Source: Lachnospiraceae bacterium
GTDB lineage: Bacteria > Bacillota > Clostridia > Lachnospirales > Lachnospiraceae
Direction: 5' to 3'
NCBI GenBank assembly: GCA_029071325.1
Contig: JAIEAP010000042.1
Coordinates: 124,001 to 188,000, forward strand
DNA length: 64,000 nt
The notes under the pieces were generated by a model that ran no database searches, was not told the DNA's origin, and saw only the letters and a list, made by a program, of their open reading frames with translations. Both the position numbers and the translations under genes were made by a program. This document shows, one piece after another, positions 18,140 through 26,190 of this stretch (its first letter is position 1; the number at the start of each line of letters is the position of its first letter).

Positions 18140-19376
18140 TTTCTGCTGTTCCTTCCTCTTCTGCCGGTATTTCAAGCTGCTCTGTTGCCTGACGGGACTG
18201 CACCTTTTCCAGTACTGTTATGGTTCCGGCTGTTCGGCAGAATTTATTATCTGCTTCTATCATAACATTTTTTTCCAATATTTGAATATCTTTTTCTTCT
18301 AAATGCTTCAAATAAATATTAAGTTTTTCTGTAGAGAGCGCCCGAAGCTCTTCCTTGGTATATTTTTGGGACACGATCTCGTACTCCGCATAAGTGTCAG
18401 TATACCAGTAAATCGGCAGGTAAAAGGTATCGGTGAAGCAAAACTGCCGGTATTGTGTGGTCTTCTCATAGTGTTCATAGGGAATCTCGCCAAAAGACAG
18501 ATCAAAATGCCTGCCGAACAGCGCAAACGAATAGCGCTTCTGCACGGCACCGGTCCGGCTCTGTACCTGATGCTCAATGGCGATTTCATCCTCATACGCA
18601 TAATCCGTACGCAGCATTATGTCTGCGTCGGCATTGCAATATTGATAGCCGATCACATCGCCGGAGTCATTGCTGATATCAATCCGGCCGCTGACCAGCA
18701 CCGTCCCTGCTTCTACCGTATCTCCTTCTTTTACAAGAGGTGTCCCGCTTCTGGTCACGATGGTATCCACTACGCCGGATTTGTCCGCAATCAGGTCCGA
18801 AGCAGTGTAAGTAACTTCGGCAGGTTCCTCCTGACGGTTAGGAATCAGGTTTTCCTTGATGTCGATGGTCATTTTTGTGCCGGATATGCGCACGGAAGCC
18901 CATATGATATTGGGAAATTCTTTCCGCAGGTCGGATTCTAACTGTTCGCAGTCAATCCGGCTCTTCCATTGACCGCTGCCGCATGCTTCCTCTTCCAGAA
19001 ACGCCAGGATCATATCGTCTGTCACCGCAGAATTGCCTGCAATATCCACATTCCATATGAAACAGGACAGGAAAAACAACAATGCCACAGCCAGAAATGC
19101 CCCGGCAAAAAAGAATTTCCGCTTCCGGTAGCGGTGCATCCAAAAGGGCAACCCGGACCGCTCCACGATGCGTATCCGGGTTCCTGTTTTGGTGAGATAC
19201 GGCTTTAAGCTGTAGAAAGCCCGTACACTTACCCGGAACCGGTATCCGTCTTCCGCTTTGCTAAGATCCCAGATCAGAATATCGTGATTGCTGCACAGAT
19301 TCAAAAAACGTTCGGGAGCATATCCGGTCAGTTCAACCAAAAGATATCCTCCCAGGAATTTCAACAGAGACAACAT
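18126..19376 (-). CDS. yqfD: Sporulation protein YqfD
   Basis: Membrane-anchored sporulation protein of 416 aa. An N-terminal cytoplasmic domain (residues 1-85) precedes one transmembrane helix (FFAGAFLAVALLFFLSCFIW, about 90-109) and a long extracytoplasmic domain. The start MLSLLKFLGGYLLVELTG is typical of the family. YqfD is produced in the mother cell under SigE in Bacillus and is needed for efficient sporulation. It follows yqfC by 15 bp. Confidence 0.9.
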   Translation of the reverse strand: MLSLLKFLGGYLLVELTGYAPERFLNLCSNHDILIWDLSKAEDGYRFRVSVRAFYSLKPYLTKTGTRIRIVERSGLPFWMHRYRKRKFFFAGAFLAVALLFFLSCFIWNVDIAGNSAVTDDMILAFLEEEACGSGQWKSRIDCEQLESDLRKEFPNIIWASVRISGTKMTIDIKENLIPNRQEEPAEVTYTASDLIADKSGVVDTIVTRSGTPLVKEGDTVEAGTVLVSGRIDISNDSGDVIGYQYCNADADIMLRTDYAYEDEIAIEHQVQSRTGAVQKRYSFALFGRHFDLSFGEIPYEHYEKTTQYRQFCFTDTFYLPIYWYTDTYAEYEIVSQKYTKEELRALSTEKLNIYLKHLEEKDIQILEKNVMIEADNKFCRTAGTITVLEKVQSRQATEQLEIPAEEEGTAENESQ

Positions 19377-19391
19377 ACTTATCCACCGCTC

Positions 19392-19670
19392 CTATTCATA
19401 CGCAATACTTTGGATGATTCCGGTAATTTTCATCTCGTCGTTGGTATAATAGGGGATATTGAGATTCCTGCCTAAGACAGCTATCCGGCAGTTTTGGGCC
19501 TGTACGCGGATGATCTGTGTCTCATATTCCAAAATGCCTTTATAATTTTCAATGATCAGCTCCCGGTTGCCCGTCACTGTCACAATAGCAGCATGATACA
19601 CAAGATCCTTGGGCAGTTCCAGAGTATCTACCGCCTGCTGTACAAATTTGTGTTTGTTATTTTTTCTCAT
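19392..19670 (-). CDS. yqfC: Sporulation protein YqfC
   Basis: A 92-aa YabP/YqfC-family protein (VTVTGNRELIIENYKGILEY near residue 30, then a Leu-rich end). The family is confined to spore formers; YqfC is encoded just before YqfD in the SigE regulon of Bacillus. The AT-rich sequence before the ATG has no strong ribosome site that I can see. It follows the pyrimidine-nucleoside phosphorylase gene by 84 bp with no clear terminator between them. Confidence 0.88.
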   Translation of the reverse strand: MRKNNKHKFVQQAVDTLELPKDLVYHAAIVTVTGNRELIIENYKGILEYETQIIRVQAQNCRIAVLGRNLNIPYYTNDEMKITGIIQSIAYE

Positions 19671-19754
19671 ATATAACTATATGAATTTCAGCCAAATCTA
19701 TGCGGCAATTCCGTCAGTGGAACTTTTTTCCGACAGATTCATATATTCCTGTTC

Positions 19755-21062
19755 CTATGCTTCGATCACCTGATATACGGTGGGTGCAGGAGTGACCTGC
19801 CGCTGCCCTATGTGATAGGCTGACTGTACGATGTCCTGTGCCTGCCGGCATTTATCAAGATCATTTCCGTAAATGACGGCGAGGGAATTGCCTTTGTCCA
19901 CAGCGGCTCCGGTCTTAACCAGAAGCCGGATGCCCACCGACAGATCGATGACGCTGTCTTTGGTGACTCTGCCGCCTCCCAGTATCATACATGCATTGCC
20001 GATAGCAAGAGCATCTATACTGTCCACATATCCATCTGCGGGGGAGAGAACCTCAAGCTTCTGTCCGGCTGCCGGAAGCAGCTCGGGATGGAATACTTCT
20101 GTGGGATTTCCGCCCTGTGCCTCCACAAAATCGGCAAAGATGCGAAGCGCGCTGCCATCTGAAATCACTTCCCGCATCATTTTCTGAGCTTCCTCTCTGG
20201 TATGTACTCTGCCGGCAGACTGCAGCATGCAGCTACCCAGTGCAAACACTACTTCCATGAGATCCGAAGGGCCGTGTCCCTGCAGCGCTTCGATGGCCTC
20301 TATCACCTCCATGGCGTTTCCTACCGTATTGCCCAGGGGCTGGGACATATCCGTGATCACGGCCGTGGTGGGTTTTCCGGCGCCGTTGCCGATGTTCACC
20401 ATAATGCTGGCAAGCTCCTTGGCTTCCTCCAGGGTCTGCATGAACGCCCCGCGTCCCATCTTGACATCCAGTACGATGGCGTCCGCCCCGCTGGCAAGCT
20501 TCTTGCTCATGATACTGCTGGCAATGAGCGAAGGCTGCGCCACAGTGGCAGTCACATCCCGGAGCGCATAGAGCTTCTTATCTGCCGGGGCAAGGTTGGC
20601 GGTCTGCCCTGCAATCGCAACGCCCACACGATTTACGTTGTCCAGAAACTGTGCTTCCGAGAGGCTTGTGGTAAATCCGGTAAAGCTTTCCAGCTTATCA
20701 ATGGTTCCTCCCGTGTGTCCAAGTCCCCTGCCGGACATCTTTGCCACAGGCACCCCTAACGCGGCTATGATGGGCGTTAAGATAAGGGATGTTTTATCAC
20801 CGACCCCCCCGGTACTGTGCTTGTCTACTTTAACTCCATGGATACCACTTAAGTCCAGCACATCGCCGCTGTCCCTCATGGCAAGGGTCAGGGTCAGTGT
20901 CTCCCGTTCATTCATTCCCTGAAAACAGATTGCCATCAGCATAGCGGACATCTGATAATCCGGGATATCCCCTTTCGTGAAGCCTTCGATCATCCAGCGT
21001 ATCTCGCTGTCACTTAAATGTCCGCCCTGCTTTTTCTTCTCAATCAGATCATACATGCGCAT
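19755..21062 (-). CDS. pdp: Pyrimidine-nucleoside phosphorylase
   Basis: Catalyses reversible phosphorolysis of uridine, thymidine and deoxyuridine to base and (deoxy)ribose 1-phosphate in salvage. The 435-aa protein has the family signature SGRGLGHTGGTIDKLES near residue 109, an N-terminal helical domain (MRMYDLIEKKKQGGHLS) and the C-terminal PYNP domain. The phosphate-binding KHSTGGVGDKTS segment is near residue 82. The name deoA is also used for close homologues. Its start is preceded by a GGAGG site, and it lies 33 bp downstream of the LD-carboxypeptidase gene. Confidence 0.95.
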   Translation of the reverse strand: MRMYDLIEKKKQGGHLSDSEIRWMIEGFTKGDIPDYQMSAMLMAICFQGMNERETLTLTLAMRDSGDVLDLSGIHGVKVDKHSTGGVGDKTSLILTPIIAALGVPVAKMSGRGLGHTGGTIDKLESFTGFTTSLSEAQFLDNVNRVGVAIAGQTANLAPADKKLYALRDVTATVAQPSLIASSIMSKKLASGADAIVLDVKMGRGAFMQTLEEAKELASIMVNIGNGAGKPTTAVITDMSQPLGNTVGNAMEVIEAIEALQGHGPSDLMEVVFALGSCMLQSAGRVHTREEAQKMMREVISDGSALRIFADFVEAQGGNPTEVFHPELLPAAGQKLEVLSPADGYVDSIDALAIGNACMILGGGRVTKDSVIDLSVGIRLLVKTGAAVDKGNSLAVIYGNDLDKCRQAQDIVQSAYHIGQRQVTPAPTVYQVIEA

Positions 21063-21095
21063 GGTCAGTTTCCTCCTAACATATCATTTTTCTCA

Positions 21096-21953
21096 TCACG
21101 ACTGTGAAATCTGTAGTTCCCTGCCGATCACAATTCCCTTCGAATCAGTTCCATGACCGATTTCTTCTGTTACCGCAATCGGTAAATCCTTGCCTGCTAT
21201 TTCCCTTACAAGTGTTTCTGCCGTCGGAATACATTTTTCTTCCTTCATCTGTGTGAAGGTTCCCAACAGAATACCCGCCGCTTTTTCAAAGGCTCCTAAT
21301 TGTTGCAATTGACGTAAATATGTCTCTATTTGGGGAACGGTTCCACCATAGCTTTCTAATAAGAGTATTTTCTCTTCTAAGTCCGGCATAAATTCTGTGC
21401 CTGCCAGTTTCAGAAAACATCGGACATTCCCGCCAACTACGATTCCATGCATTTCTTTTTGCTGAATAAACCGATAATGTATCTGAAACAAGTCTCTCCC
21501 GCCATCCATTACAGTATTGCGAAAATTTGCAATCTGTGCTTCTCGATGGTCATATATAAGATTGCGAATCTGATACAACACAGATGATTTTCCTGTTTTA
21601 GCATAGATTGCATTTATCACTGTTGTCAGATCGCTGTATCCCCAGAAAAGCTTCGGACTATTTGCGATGAAATCATAATCAAGATACGGCAATATCCCAT
21701 TTGCAATATCGCCGCCTGAGATATCAAAGATTCCCTTAATCTCATCATCCATATAAAATTTTATAAGCGCCTGTGCGCGTTCATTTACAGTTCCGCTAAA
21801 GGCATCCTCTTTTTCATAGATGCAGTCACTAAAAACAGGCTGGATTCCCATTGACAGTAGAGTGGCTTCCAGATATTTGATCTTTTCAACATAGGATCGT
21901 TTCTGCCCGTTGGAACAGCAGACAATTCCAATCTTATCCCCGTTTTTCATCAT
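21096..21953 (-). CDS. S66-family LD-carboxypeptidase / MccF-like peptidase
   Basis: A 285-aa serine peptidase of family S66, which includes murein LD-carboxypeptidases and the microcin C self-immunity protein MccF. The nucleophile lies in GYSDLT near residue 105. The protein has the family start GDKIGIVCCSNG and a late GHGTDSKGIVIG segment. It has no signal peptide, so it acts in the cytoplasm. LD-carboxypeptidase and MccF activities cannot be told apart from sequence alone. The gene marks the border of the AT-rich accessory stretch to its right. Confidence 0.82.
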   Translation of the reverse strand: MMKNGDKIGIVCCSNGQKRSYVEKIKYLEATLLSMGIQPVFSDCIYEKEDAFSGTVNERAQALIKFYMDDEIKGIFDISGGDIANGILPYLDYDFIANSPKLFWGYSDLTTVINAIYAKTGKSSVLYQIRNLIYDHREAQIANFRNTVMDGGRDLFQIHYRFIQQKEMHGIVVGGNVRCFLKLAGTEFMPDLEEKILLLESYGGTVPQIETYLRQLQQLGAFEKAAGILLGTFTQMKEEKCIPTAETLVREIAGKDLPIAVTEEIGHGTDSKGIVIGRELQISQS

Positions 21954-22050
21954 TTATAATTCTCATTCCCTTTACTACTTGTTCATCTGTAATATAGTTA
22001 GTTTTCTATGGCTCGTCGTATATATTAAAATCAGTCATCAAACCATTATT

Positions 22051-23499
22051 CTATATCGTTCGCCACCTGTCTTCCGATATTCTCCACTCACTGTTTTCAT
22101 TATACAGAAGGTCTTCAATTTCTTCCATAGTAAGTTCATCACTCCTGCCAATTTCTTCGTTGTTTACGGTCCATACCCATATATCTTTCGCAGAATCCGG
22201 AACCGCTTCCTCGCATAATTCCCTATACATAACATAGACGTTATCCTGATATTTGAATTCTGCCCAACTGTGAGAAAGCGCAGAATTGCGCCATTGACTG
22301 AGGATCAATTTGTTATCTGCATCAATCGAAGGATTTGGGATATCCGTAAATGTTGGGGATTCTACAAAACCATTCTCCGTCTGCAAAAAGCAATAATAAG
22401 TCAATGCCCCTTGATTACCGCGATGTCCGGTACATATCAAAAGATCTGGAATATCGTCAAAATTCACGTCCATATATTCAAATCTGTTTTCTGCTGAAAC
22501 CCATGTGGCATATCCGCCCTCTGCTGTCACATGAATGATCTGGGCATTTTCTGTATCATTTTCACGGGATACCACTAATACTCCATCTTCAAAAAACCAG
22601 TTGTTATCGTCAAAATAATCAGAAACCAGCCATTCAAAAATCCAGCCGTCAGTTCTAAAACGATCATAGAGAATAGGATTTCCCATCAAGATTTCCTGTG
22701 GTGATACCTGCGCTATCATGGTATCCCCAGAAACAGATATCACATCCCTGCCTGCGTATATCTCCAATATACCATGTTCTACTGTCGGTATTTCCGGCAA
22801 AGTTTCCGTTAAAATCAGTGCCTCAAGCTGATCTTCCAGGCTTTGTCGGATATTCATCTCCGTTATAGGTATACACATCCCATAATCGATTACTTTCATG
22901 CCGGCAGTGCCCCAACGCTCACTCACCTCTTGATACTGCTTCTGAGATACCTCCTGCCCATCCACCGTATAGATAATCTCAGGTTCTTCTGTTTCCATAA
23001 ACTGATAATATACGCTATAGCTTGTAAGCAACGTAACGTTGCTTTTGTCTATTTGATACACCTGTGAAAATACATTGCCACCCTGATCGTAATCGTCAAA
23101 TACAATCCCTTCCTTCTGTCTGTACCCCATTGCGCCGTACTGCCCGTATTTTCCGACAAAAACAGCCTCTCCCTTTTCATAGGTATAGATGCTGACTCCA
23201 GAAGCATGCGCCCACCCCTCGATAATTGCCAATTCTGGGATCTCGTCGTTATCCAGATAAATCAAGGCAAAGCCCGCAACCTCCTTCTCCTGTGGCTGCT
23301 TAGCCACCCAATCTGCCAAAACTGTCTCATATGCGTCCAAATCAAAAAAATCCGATCCGTTCACTGTTGTATCTTTCACAGCTTCCAATTCCGACTGAGC
23401 CGTTTGGAAAATTTCTTTTCCCCCACTGCAGCCTCCAAACATCAAACAGACACACAGAACACTTCCTAATATCCAGATTTTCCTCATAGTTTTTCCCAT
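22051..23499 (-). CDS. Hypothetical lipoprotein
   Basis: A 482-aa secreted lipoprotein with a type II signal peptide (lipobox MFGGC at residues 20-24). I do not recognise the mature part. It contains acidic, aromatic-rich segments such as VNFDDIPDLLICTGHRGNQGALTYY near residue 350, which resemble the FG-GAP/VCBS-like repeats of Clostridial lipoproteins of unknown function. Start ATG 23499 has an AGGTGAG site; an alternative ATG lies four codons later. It is flanked by non-core genes and its AT content is higher than that of the genes left of 21 kb. Confidence 0.75.
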   Translation of the reverse strand: MGKTMRKIWILGSVLCVCLMFGGCSGGKEIFQTAQSELEAVKDTTVNGSDFFDLDAYETVLADWVAKQPQEKEVAGFALIYLDNDEIPELAIIEGWAHASGVSIYTYEKGEAVFVGKYGQYGAMGYRQKEGIVFDDYDQGGNVFSQVYQIDKSNVTLLTSYSVYYQFMETEEPEIIYTVDGQEVSQKQYQEVSERWGTAGMKVIDYGMCIPITEMNIRQSLEDQLEALILTETLPEIPTVEHGILEIYAGRDVISVSGDTMIAQVSPQEILMGNPILYDRFRTDGWIFEWLVSDYFDDNNWFFEDGVLVVSRENDTENAQIIHVTAEGGYATWVSAENRFEYMDVNFDDIPDLLICTGHRGNQGALTYYCFLQTENGFVESPTFTDIPNPSIDADNKLILSQWRNSALSHSWAEFKYQDNVYVMYRELCEEAVPDSAKDIWVWTVNNEEIGRSDELTMEEIEDLLYNENSEWRISEDRWRTI

Positions 23500-23530
23500 A
23501 TTCTCTCACCTGAAAAAGAAAGTTACCTTT

Positions 23531-23574
23531 CGCACTTACTTATGGTATGGTTCTCCATAAGAGCTCCAAGTGCG
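23531..23574. repeat. Nested inverted repeat upstream of the lipoprotein gene
   Basis: Inner arms CTTATGG (23539-23545) and CCATAAG (23555-23561) sit inside outer arms CGCACTT (23531-23537) and AAGTGCG (23568-23574). It lies 32 bp upstream of the lipoprotein start and could be an operator or a leader hairpin. Confidence 0.5.
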
Positions 23575-23589
23575 TAAGTTCCTAAAATA

Positions 23590-23640
23590 AAGTAAAACCA
23601 TACAGCATTTATATATTTCAAAATTATTACTGTATGGCTA
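23590..23640 (-). terminator. Probable terminator after the DUF6718-like gene
   Basis: An 8-bp stem CCATACAG/CTGTATGG (23598-23605 and 23630-23637) with a 24-nt AT-rich loop is followed on the minus strand by a T-rich tract. It lies 20 bp beyond the end of the DUF6718-like gene. Confidence 0.5.
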
Positions 23641-23656
23641 TCTTTTTATAACTATT

Positions 23657-23881
23657 TTATAAGTTCAAGATGCGTTCCTGAAATTTTTCCTTATTCTCCA
23701 TAATTTCATATGGTTCATATTCTCCATAAGCACTCGGACGGCTAATTGTTACTAACTGCACACCATTCTTCCCTATCTGCTTTTGAAGTTTCTCTGTATA
23801 ATCTGCCAAAGCTTTCCCGTGCTTTGTCTTTACTGCTATACATCCTTTTTTATCGAATTTTTTCGCCACGAGATAACACAA
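23657..23881 (-). CDS. DUF6718-like small protein
   Basis: A 74-aa protein (MCYLVAKKFDKKGCIAVKT...ISRPSAYGEYEPYEIM) that resembles the small DUF6718 family by memory of its conserved start and its SRPSAYGEY motif; its function is unknown. The start is TTG 23881 with a strong GAGGAGG site about 10 nt upstream. The first 46 bp overlap the end of the RelA/SpoT-domain gene in another frame, so the two are coupled. That layout is compatible with a regulatory partner, for example an antitoxin, but nothing in the sequence proves it. Confidence 0.65.
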   Translation of the reverse strand: MCYLVAKKFDKKGCIAVKTKHGKALADYTEKLQKQIGKNGVQLVTISRPSAYGEYEPYEIMENKEKFQERILNL

Positions 23882-24450
23882 TGTTTTAGTACCTCCTCAA
23901 ATTCCTGCGCATTTAATATCTTACCACTTTCATATTCTGGACGCAACATCCTGCCCACAGAATTTGAATATCCCCTTTTATATAAATATTTATGCAGCCA
24001 ATTATTCAACTGTCTGTCATAGTAGGTGTTTGCCTGAATTTCTATTGGATAGTAAAAGTGATTTGGTTGAAAATATATATGCACTCCGCGGCACCCATCA
24101 TCATTTGCTTTTCCATGACTCATATCAACAATACGCATATTTTCTGGAATTTTACCATTCAATAAAATATTATAGTTATCCGTCAGCATTCGAAAACCTA
24201 AAATATCATTGAACACTTTTTCTAATCTCATATTAGGGTAAAATTTATTGTACTTTCTTATGCATGGGTCTTCACTTTTGATACGATAATCTAAATCTAC
24301 ATTGTCTAAAACTTCTGCTTCCTGGTAAAAACGTATCATTTCAGAAACTTCTTTAAATAAAGCTTCTTTGTCAAATTTTCTCAGGCTATTCGCAAGACTT
24401 TTTCCCTGCTTACTCTCATAGGATAATTCTCGAAGAATATAAAATAACAA
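23836..24450 (-). CDS. Small RelA/SpoT-domain nucleotidyltransferase, probable 5' frameshift
   Basis: About 204 aa containing a lone RelA/SpoT synthetase-like domain. Visible family residues are Arg56 and Lys58 in DYRIKSEDP, Asp82 in the DILGFR motif (Arg87), His124 in RGVHIYF, and Glu137/Gln139 in PIEIQANT. The Asp and Glu correspond to catalytic residues of (p)ppGpp synthetases. There is no hydrolase, TGS or ACT domain. Small stand-alone members include alarmone synthetases and toxSAS toxins. The open frame begins at TTG 24450 without a ribosome site. A good GGAGG at 24484-24488 and TTG 24476 lie upstream in another frame, joined at a run of six A (24455-24460). A 1-nt slip there would restore a natural N-terminus. 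Confidence 0.7.
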   Translation of the reverse strand: MLFYILRELSYESKQGKSLANSLRKFDKEALFKEVSEMIRFYQEAEVLDNVDLDYRIKSEDPCIRKYNKFYPNMRLEKVFNDILGFRMLTDNYNILLNGKIPENMRIVDMSHGKANDDGCRGVHIYFQPNHFYYPIEIQANTYYDRQLNNWLHKYLYKRGYSNSVGRMLRPEYESGKILNAQEFEEVLKHCVISWRKNSIKKDV

Positions 24451-24585
24451 CCCATTTTTTCTAGTTCATTTAACAAAATATGTCCTCCAAAATATTCCTA
24501 TCGTTATCGTAACAAATACAATGCTTCTTTTCAGGGGTTTAGTTTGTTGCGGTTGCAATCACGTTTTCCCTGTGTTATATCATCT

Positions 24586-25602
24586 TTAATACCCATACAT
24601 TCCAAGCAAATCACTCATACTTATCACAATTCCTGCTTTTTCAAGAACTGCCTTCCTTTCAGAGTACAAGATTCTTAATAGGGTGTCTGCATCACGCCCA
24701 TAATGTATTTCATTATGGCAATTACTGCAGAGCGAGACTATATTTTCCTCAACATCAATAGAAACAGTAAACTGTTCCTGAAAGGCCATAGGTATCAAAT
24801 GGTGAGGCTCTGTGTATGTTTCATCAGAATTTTTTCGAATGAATGTTGGATGTTCATTGTCAATCTCACAGACAAAATGGGCGTACGCAAGCGCATTGAT
24901 GGCTGTCTGTTTATTTCTTGGATATACAGACATACCATCTTTGATAACCGGCTTCCTTATTTCCTGCGGTTTTCCTTTATATTCAAAGCCATCGTTCTGC
25001 TCCAAAAAACTACTGTAACGCCGCAGGCTATCGACCAAATTATCATCAACAATATCATTAGCTTTTAAAGTACCCAAATCTGGATATAGAAAATCCCTTA
25101 CACCTGCATATCGTCGAAGATCAATCTTGTCGCCTATTTTCCGATATATTCGATGACCATGTTGGAAATTGGAATTTTTCAAGTCCATCTGAAAAACACC
25201 AAGAAAGCGATATCCACCCTTTTCATCTGTTTGAACCTTTCCGTTTCTATATGCTCCGTCCTCGTAATGACCGAACACGTATCTTGGCAATTTTTCATTC
25301 TCTGAAATGGATGAGCGTGGATCATTAGCGTGTTCCTCTATCAAAAGTGTCCCATCATCGCTTAAGCGATTTAACCATCCAGTTTTTTTATTGAATGGTA
25401 TAAACTCATCATCACGCTTTTTCGCCATTCCCGGACACCAAACAACATAACCGCTACCATCATCCAATGGAATGAAATTCTTCTGATATCCACGCCATGT
25501 CTTACCAAAACAAGAATTCATAACATCAGCAATTTGGGGAAACAGATGCTCCTCATCCACGCTTATGGATTTTAGCCTGTGTATATTCTTGATATCTGCC
25601 AT
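24586..25602 (-). CDS. HNH endonuclease, restriction-like
   Basis: A 338-aa protein with a C-terminal HNH nuclease: EPHHLIPMAF, then ENIVSLCSNCHNEIHYG near residues 275-315, preceded by the CEIDNEHPTF segment often seen in HNH restriction enzymes. The N-terminal 200 residues hold an unrecognised domain with RFLGVFQMDL near residue 135, which could read DNA or a base modification. No methyltransferase gene is adjacent, so it is either modification-dependent or solitary. Start ATG 25602 or 25605, both behind GAGGTG. The gene is AT-rich and lies beside rlmH, apparently as accessory DNA. Confidence 0.75.
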   Translation of the reverse strand: MADIKNIHRLKSISVDEEHLFPQIADVMNSCFGKTWRGYQKNFIPLDDGSGYVVWCPGMAKKRDDEFIPFNKKTGWLNRLSDDGTLLIEEHANDPRSSISENEKLPRYVFGHYEDGAYRNGKVQTDEKGGYRFLGVFQMDLKNSNFQHGHRIYRKIGDKIDLRRYAGVRDFLYPDLGTLKANDIVDDNLVDSLRRYSSFLEQNDGFEYKGKPQEIRKPVIKDGMSVYPRNKQTAINALAYAHFVCEIDNEHPTFIRKNSDETYTEPHHLIPMAFQEQFTVSIDVEENIVSLCSNCHNEIHYGRDADTLLRILYSERKAVLEKAGIVISMSDLLGMYGY

Positions 25603-25642
25603 CATGCCACCTCACTATCTGAACATACGTACCTTTTTGCCT

Positions 25643-26125
25643 TTACTTATGATATGGTTCGTGATTCATGATGCGGAACGCACGGTAAATCTGCTCCGCC
25701 AAAATAACGCGCATCAATTGATGGGGAAAAGTCATCCTGGAAAAACTCAGACGCAGATCGGCTGCACGAAGCACCTCCTGAGACAATCCCAGAGAACCCC
25801 CGATCACAAAAATAATATGGCTGCAGCCGGATACCATGCAATCGTGAAGCTGTTCTGACAGTTCCACAGAGTCCATTGCCTTGCCGTCAATGGCAAGGGC
25901 GATAACATAGGCGTGCCGCCCTTCAATTTGATGCAGGAGCCGCGTGCCTTCCCGCTGCCGTATCAGGTCACACTCATGGTCACTTGCCTTATCCGGTGTC
26001 TTTTCATCCGCCACCTCCAGAACTTCCATGGAGGCATAGCGTCCCAGACGTTTGACGTATTCTTCCACTGCCTGCGTATAGAACTTTTCCTTAATCTTTC
26101 CCACACATAAAATTGTAATCTTCAT
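25643..26125 (-). CDS. rlmH: 23S rRNA pseudouridine-1915 N3-methyltransferase RlmH
   Basis: SPOUT-class methyltransferase of 160 aa that methylates pseudouridine 1915 in helix 69 of 23S rRNA. The SAM-binding knot (FVIGGSLGLS near residue 107) and the C-terminal MTFPHQLMRVILAEQIYRAFRI...EPYHK block are diagnostic. The start MKITILCVGKIK is the family start, yet there is no ribosome site upstream of ATG 26125. A promoter predicted at 26133-26161 would start the transcript essentially at the ATG. Confidence 0.96.
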   Translation of the reverse strand: MKITILCVGKIKEKFYTQAVEEYVKRLGRYASMEVLEVADEKTPDKASDHECDLIRQREGTRLLHQIEGRHAYVIALAIDGKAMDSVELSEQLHDCMVSGCSHIIFVIGGSLGLSQEVLRAADLRLSFSRMTFPHQLMRVILAEQIYRAFRIMNHEPYHK

Positions 26126-26132
26126 AGGTTTC

Positions 26133-26161
26133 AGTATAGCATTTGTTTTCTATTGTGTCCA
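26133..26161 (-). promoter_or_regulatory. Predicted rlmH promoter (leaderless)
   Basis: Minus-strand TGGACA (26156-26161) and TATACT (26133-26138) are spaced by 17 bp. Only 7 nt separate the -10 box from the rlmH ATG. The -35 overlaps that of the divergent plus-strand promoter at 26153. Confidence 0.6.
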
Positions 26162-26181
26162 CGAACAAAATCCAGTATAAT
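26153..26181 (+). promoter_or_regulatory. Predicted promoter of the plus-strand xpt operon
   Basis: TTGTGT (26153-26158) and a perfect TATAAT (26176-26181) are separated by 17 bp. Transcription from here would give a leader of about 250 nt that contains the structured element at 26191-26391. Confidence 0.65.
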
Positions 26182-26190
26182 TAGATTACC

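Noticed and set aside
19671-19754. SigE promoter directly before yqfC (CATATAGT box)
   Set aside because: The box lies only 5 bp from the ATG, leaving no room for a transcription start and ribosome site; the -35 match was also poor.
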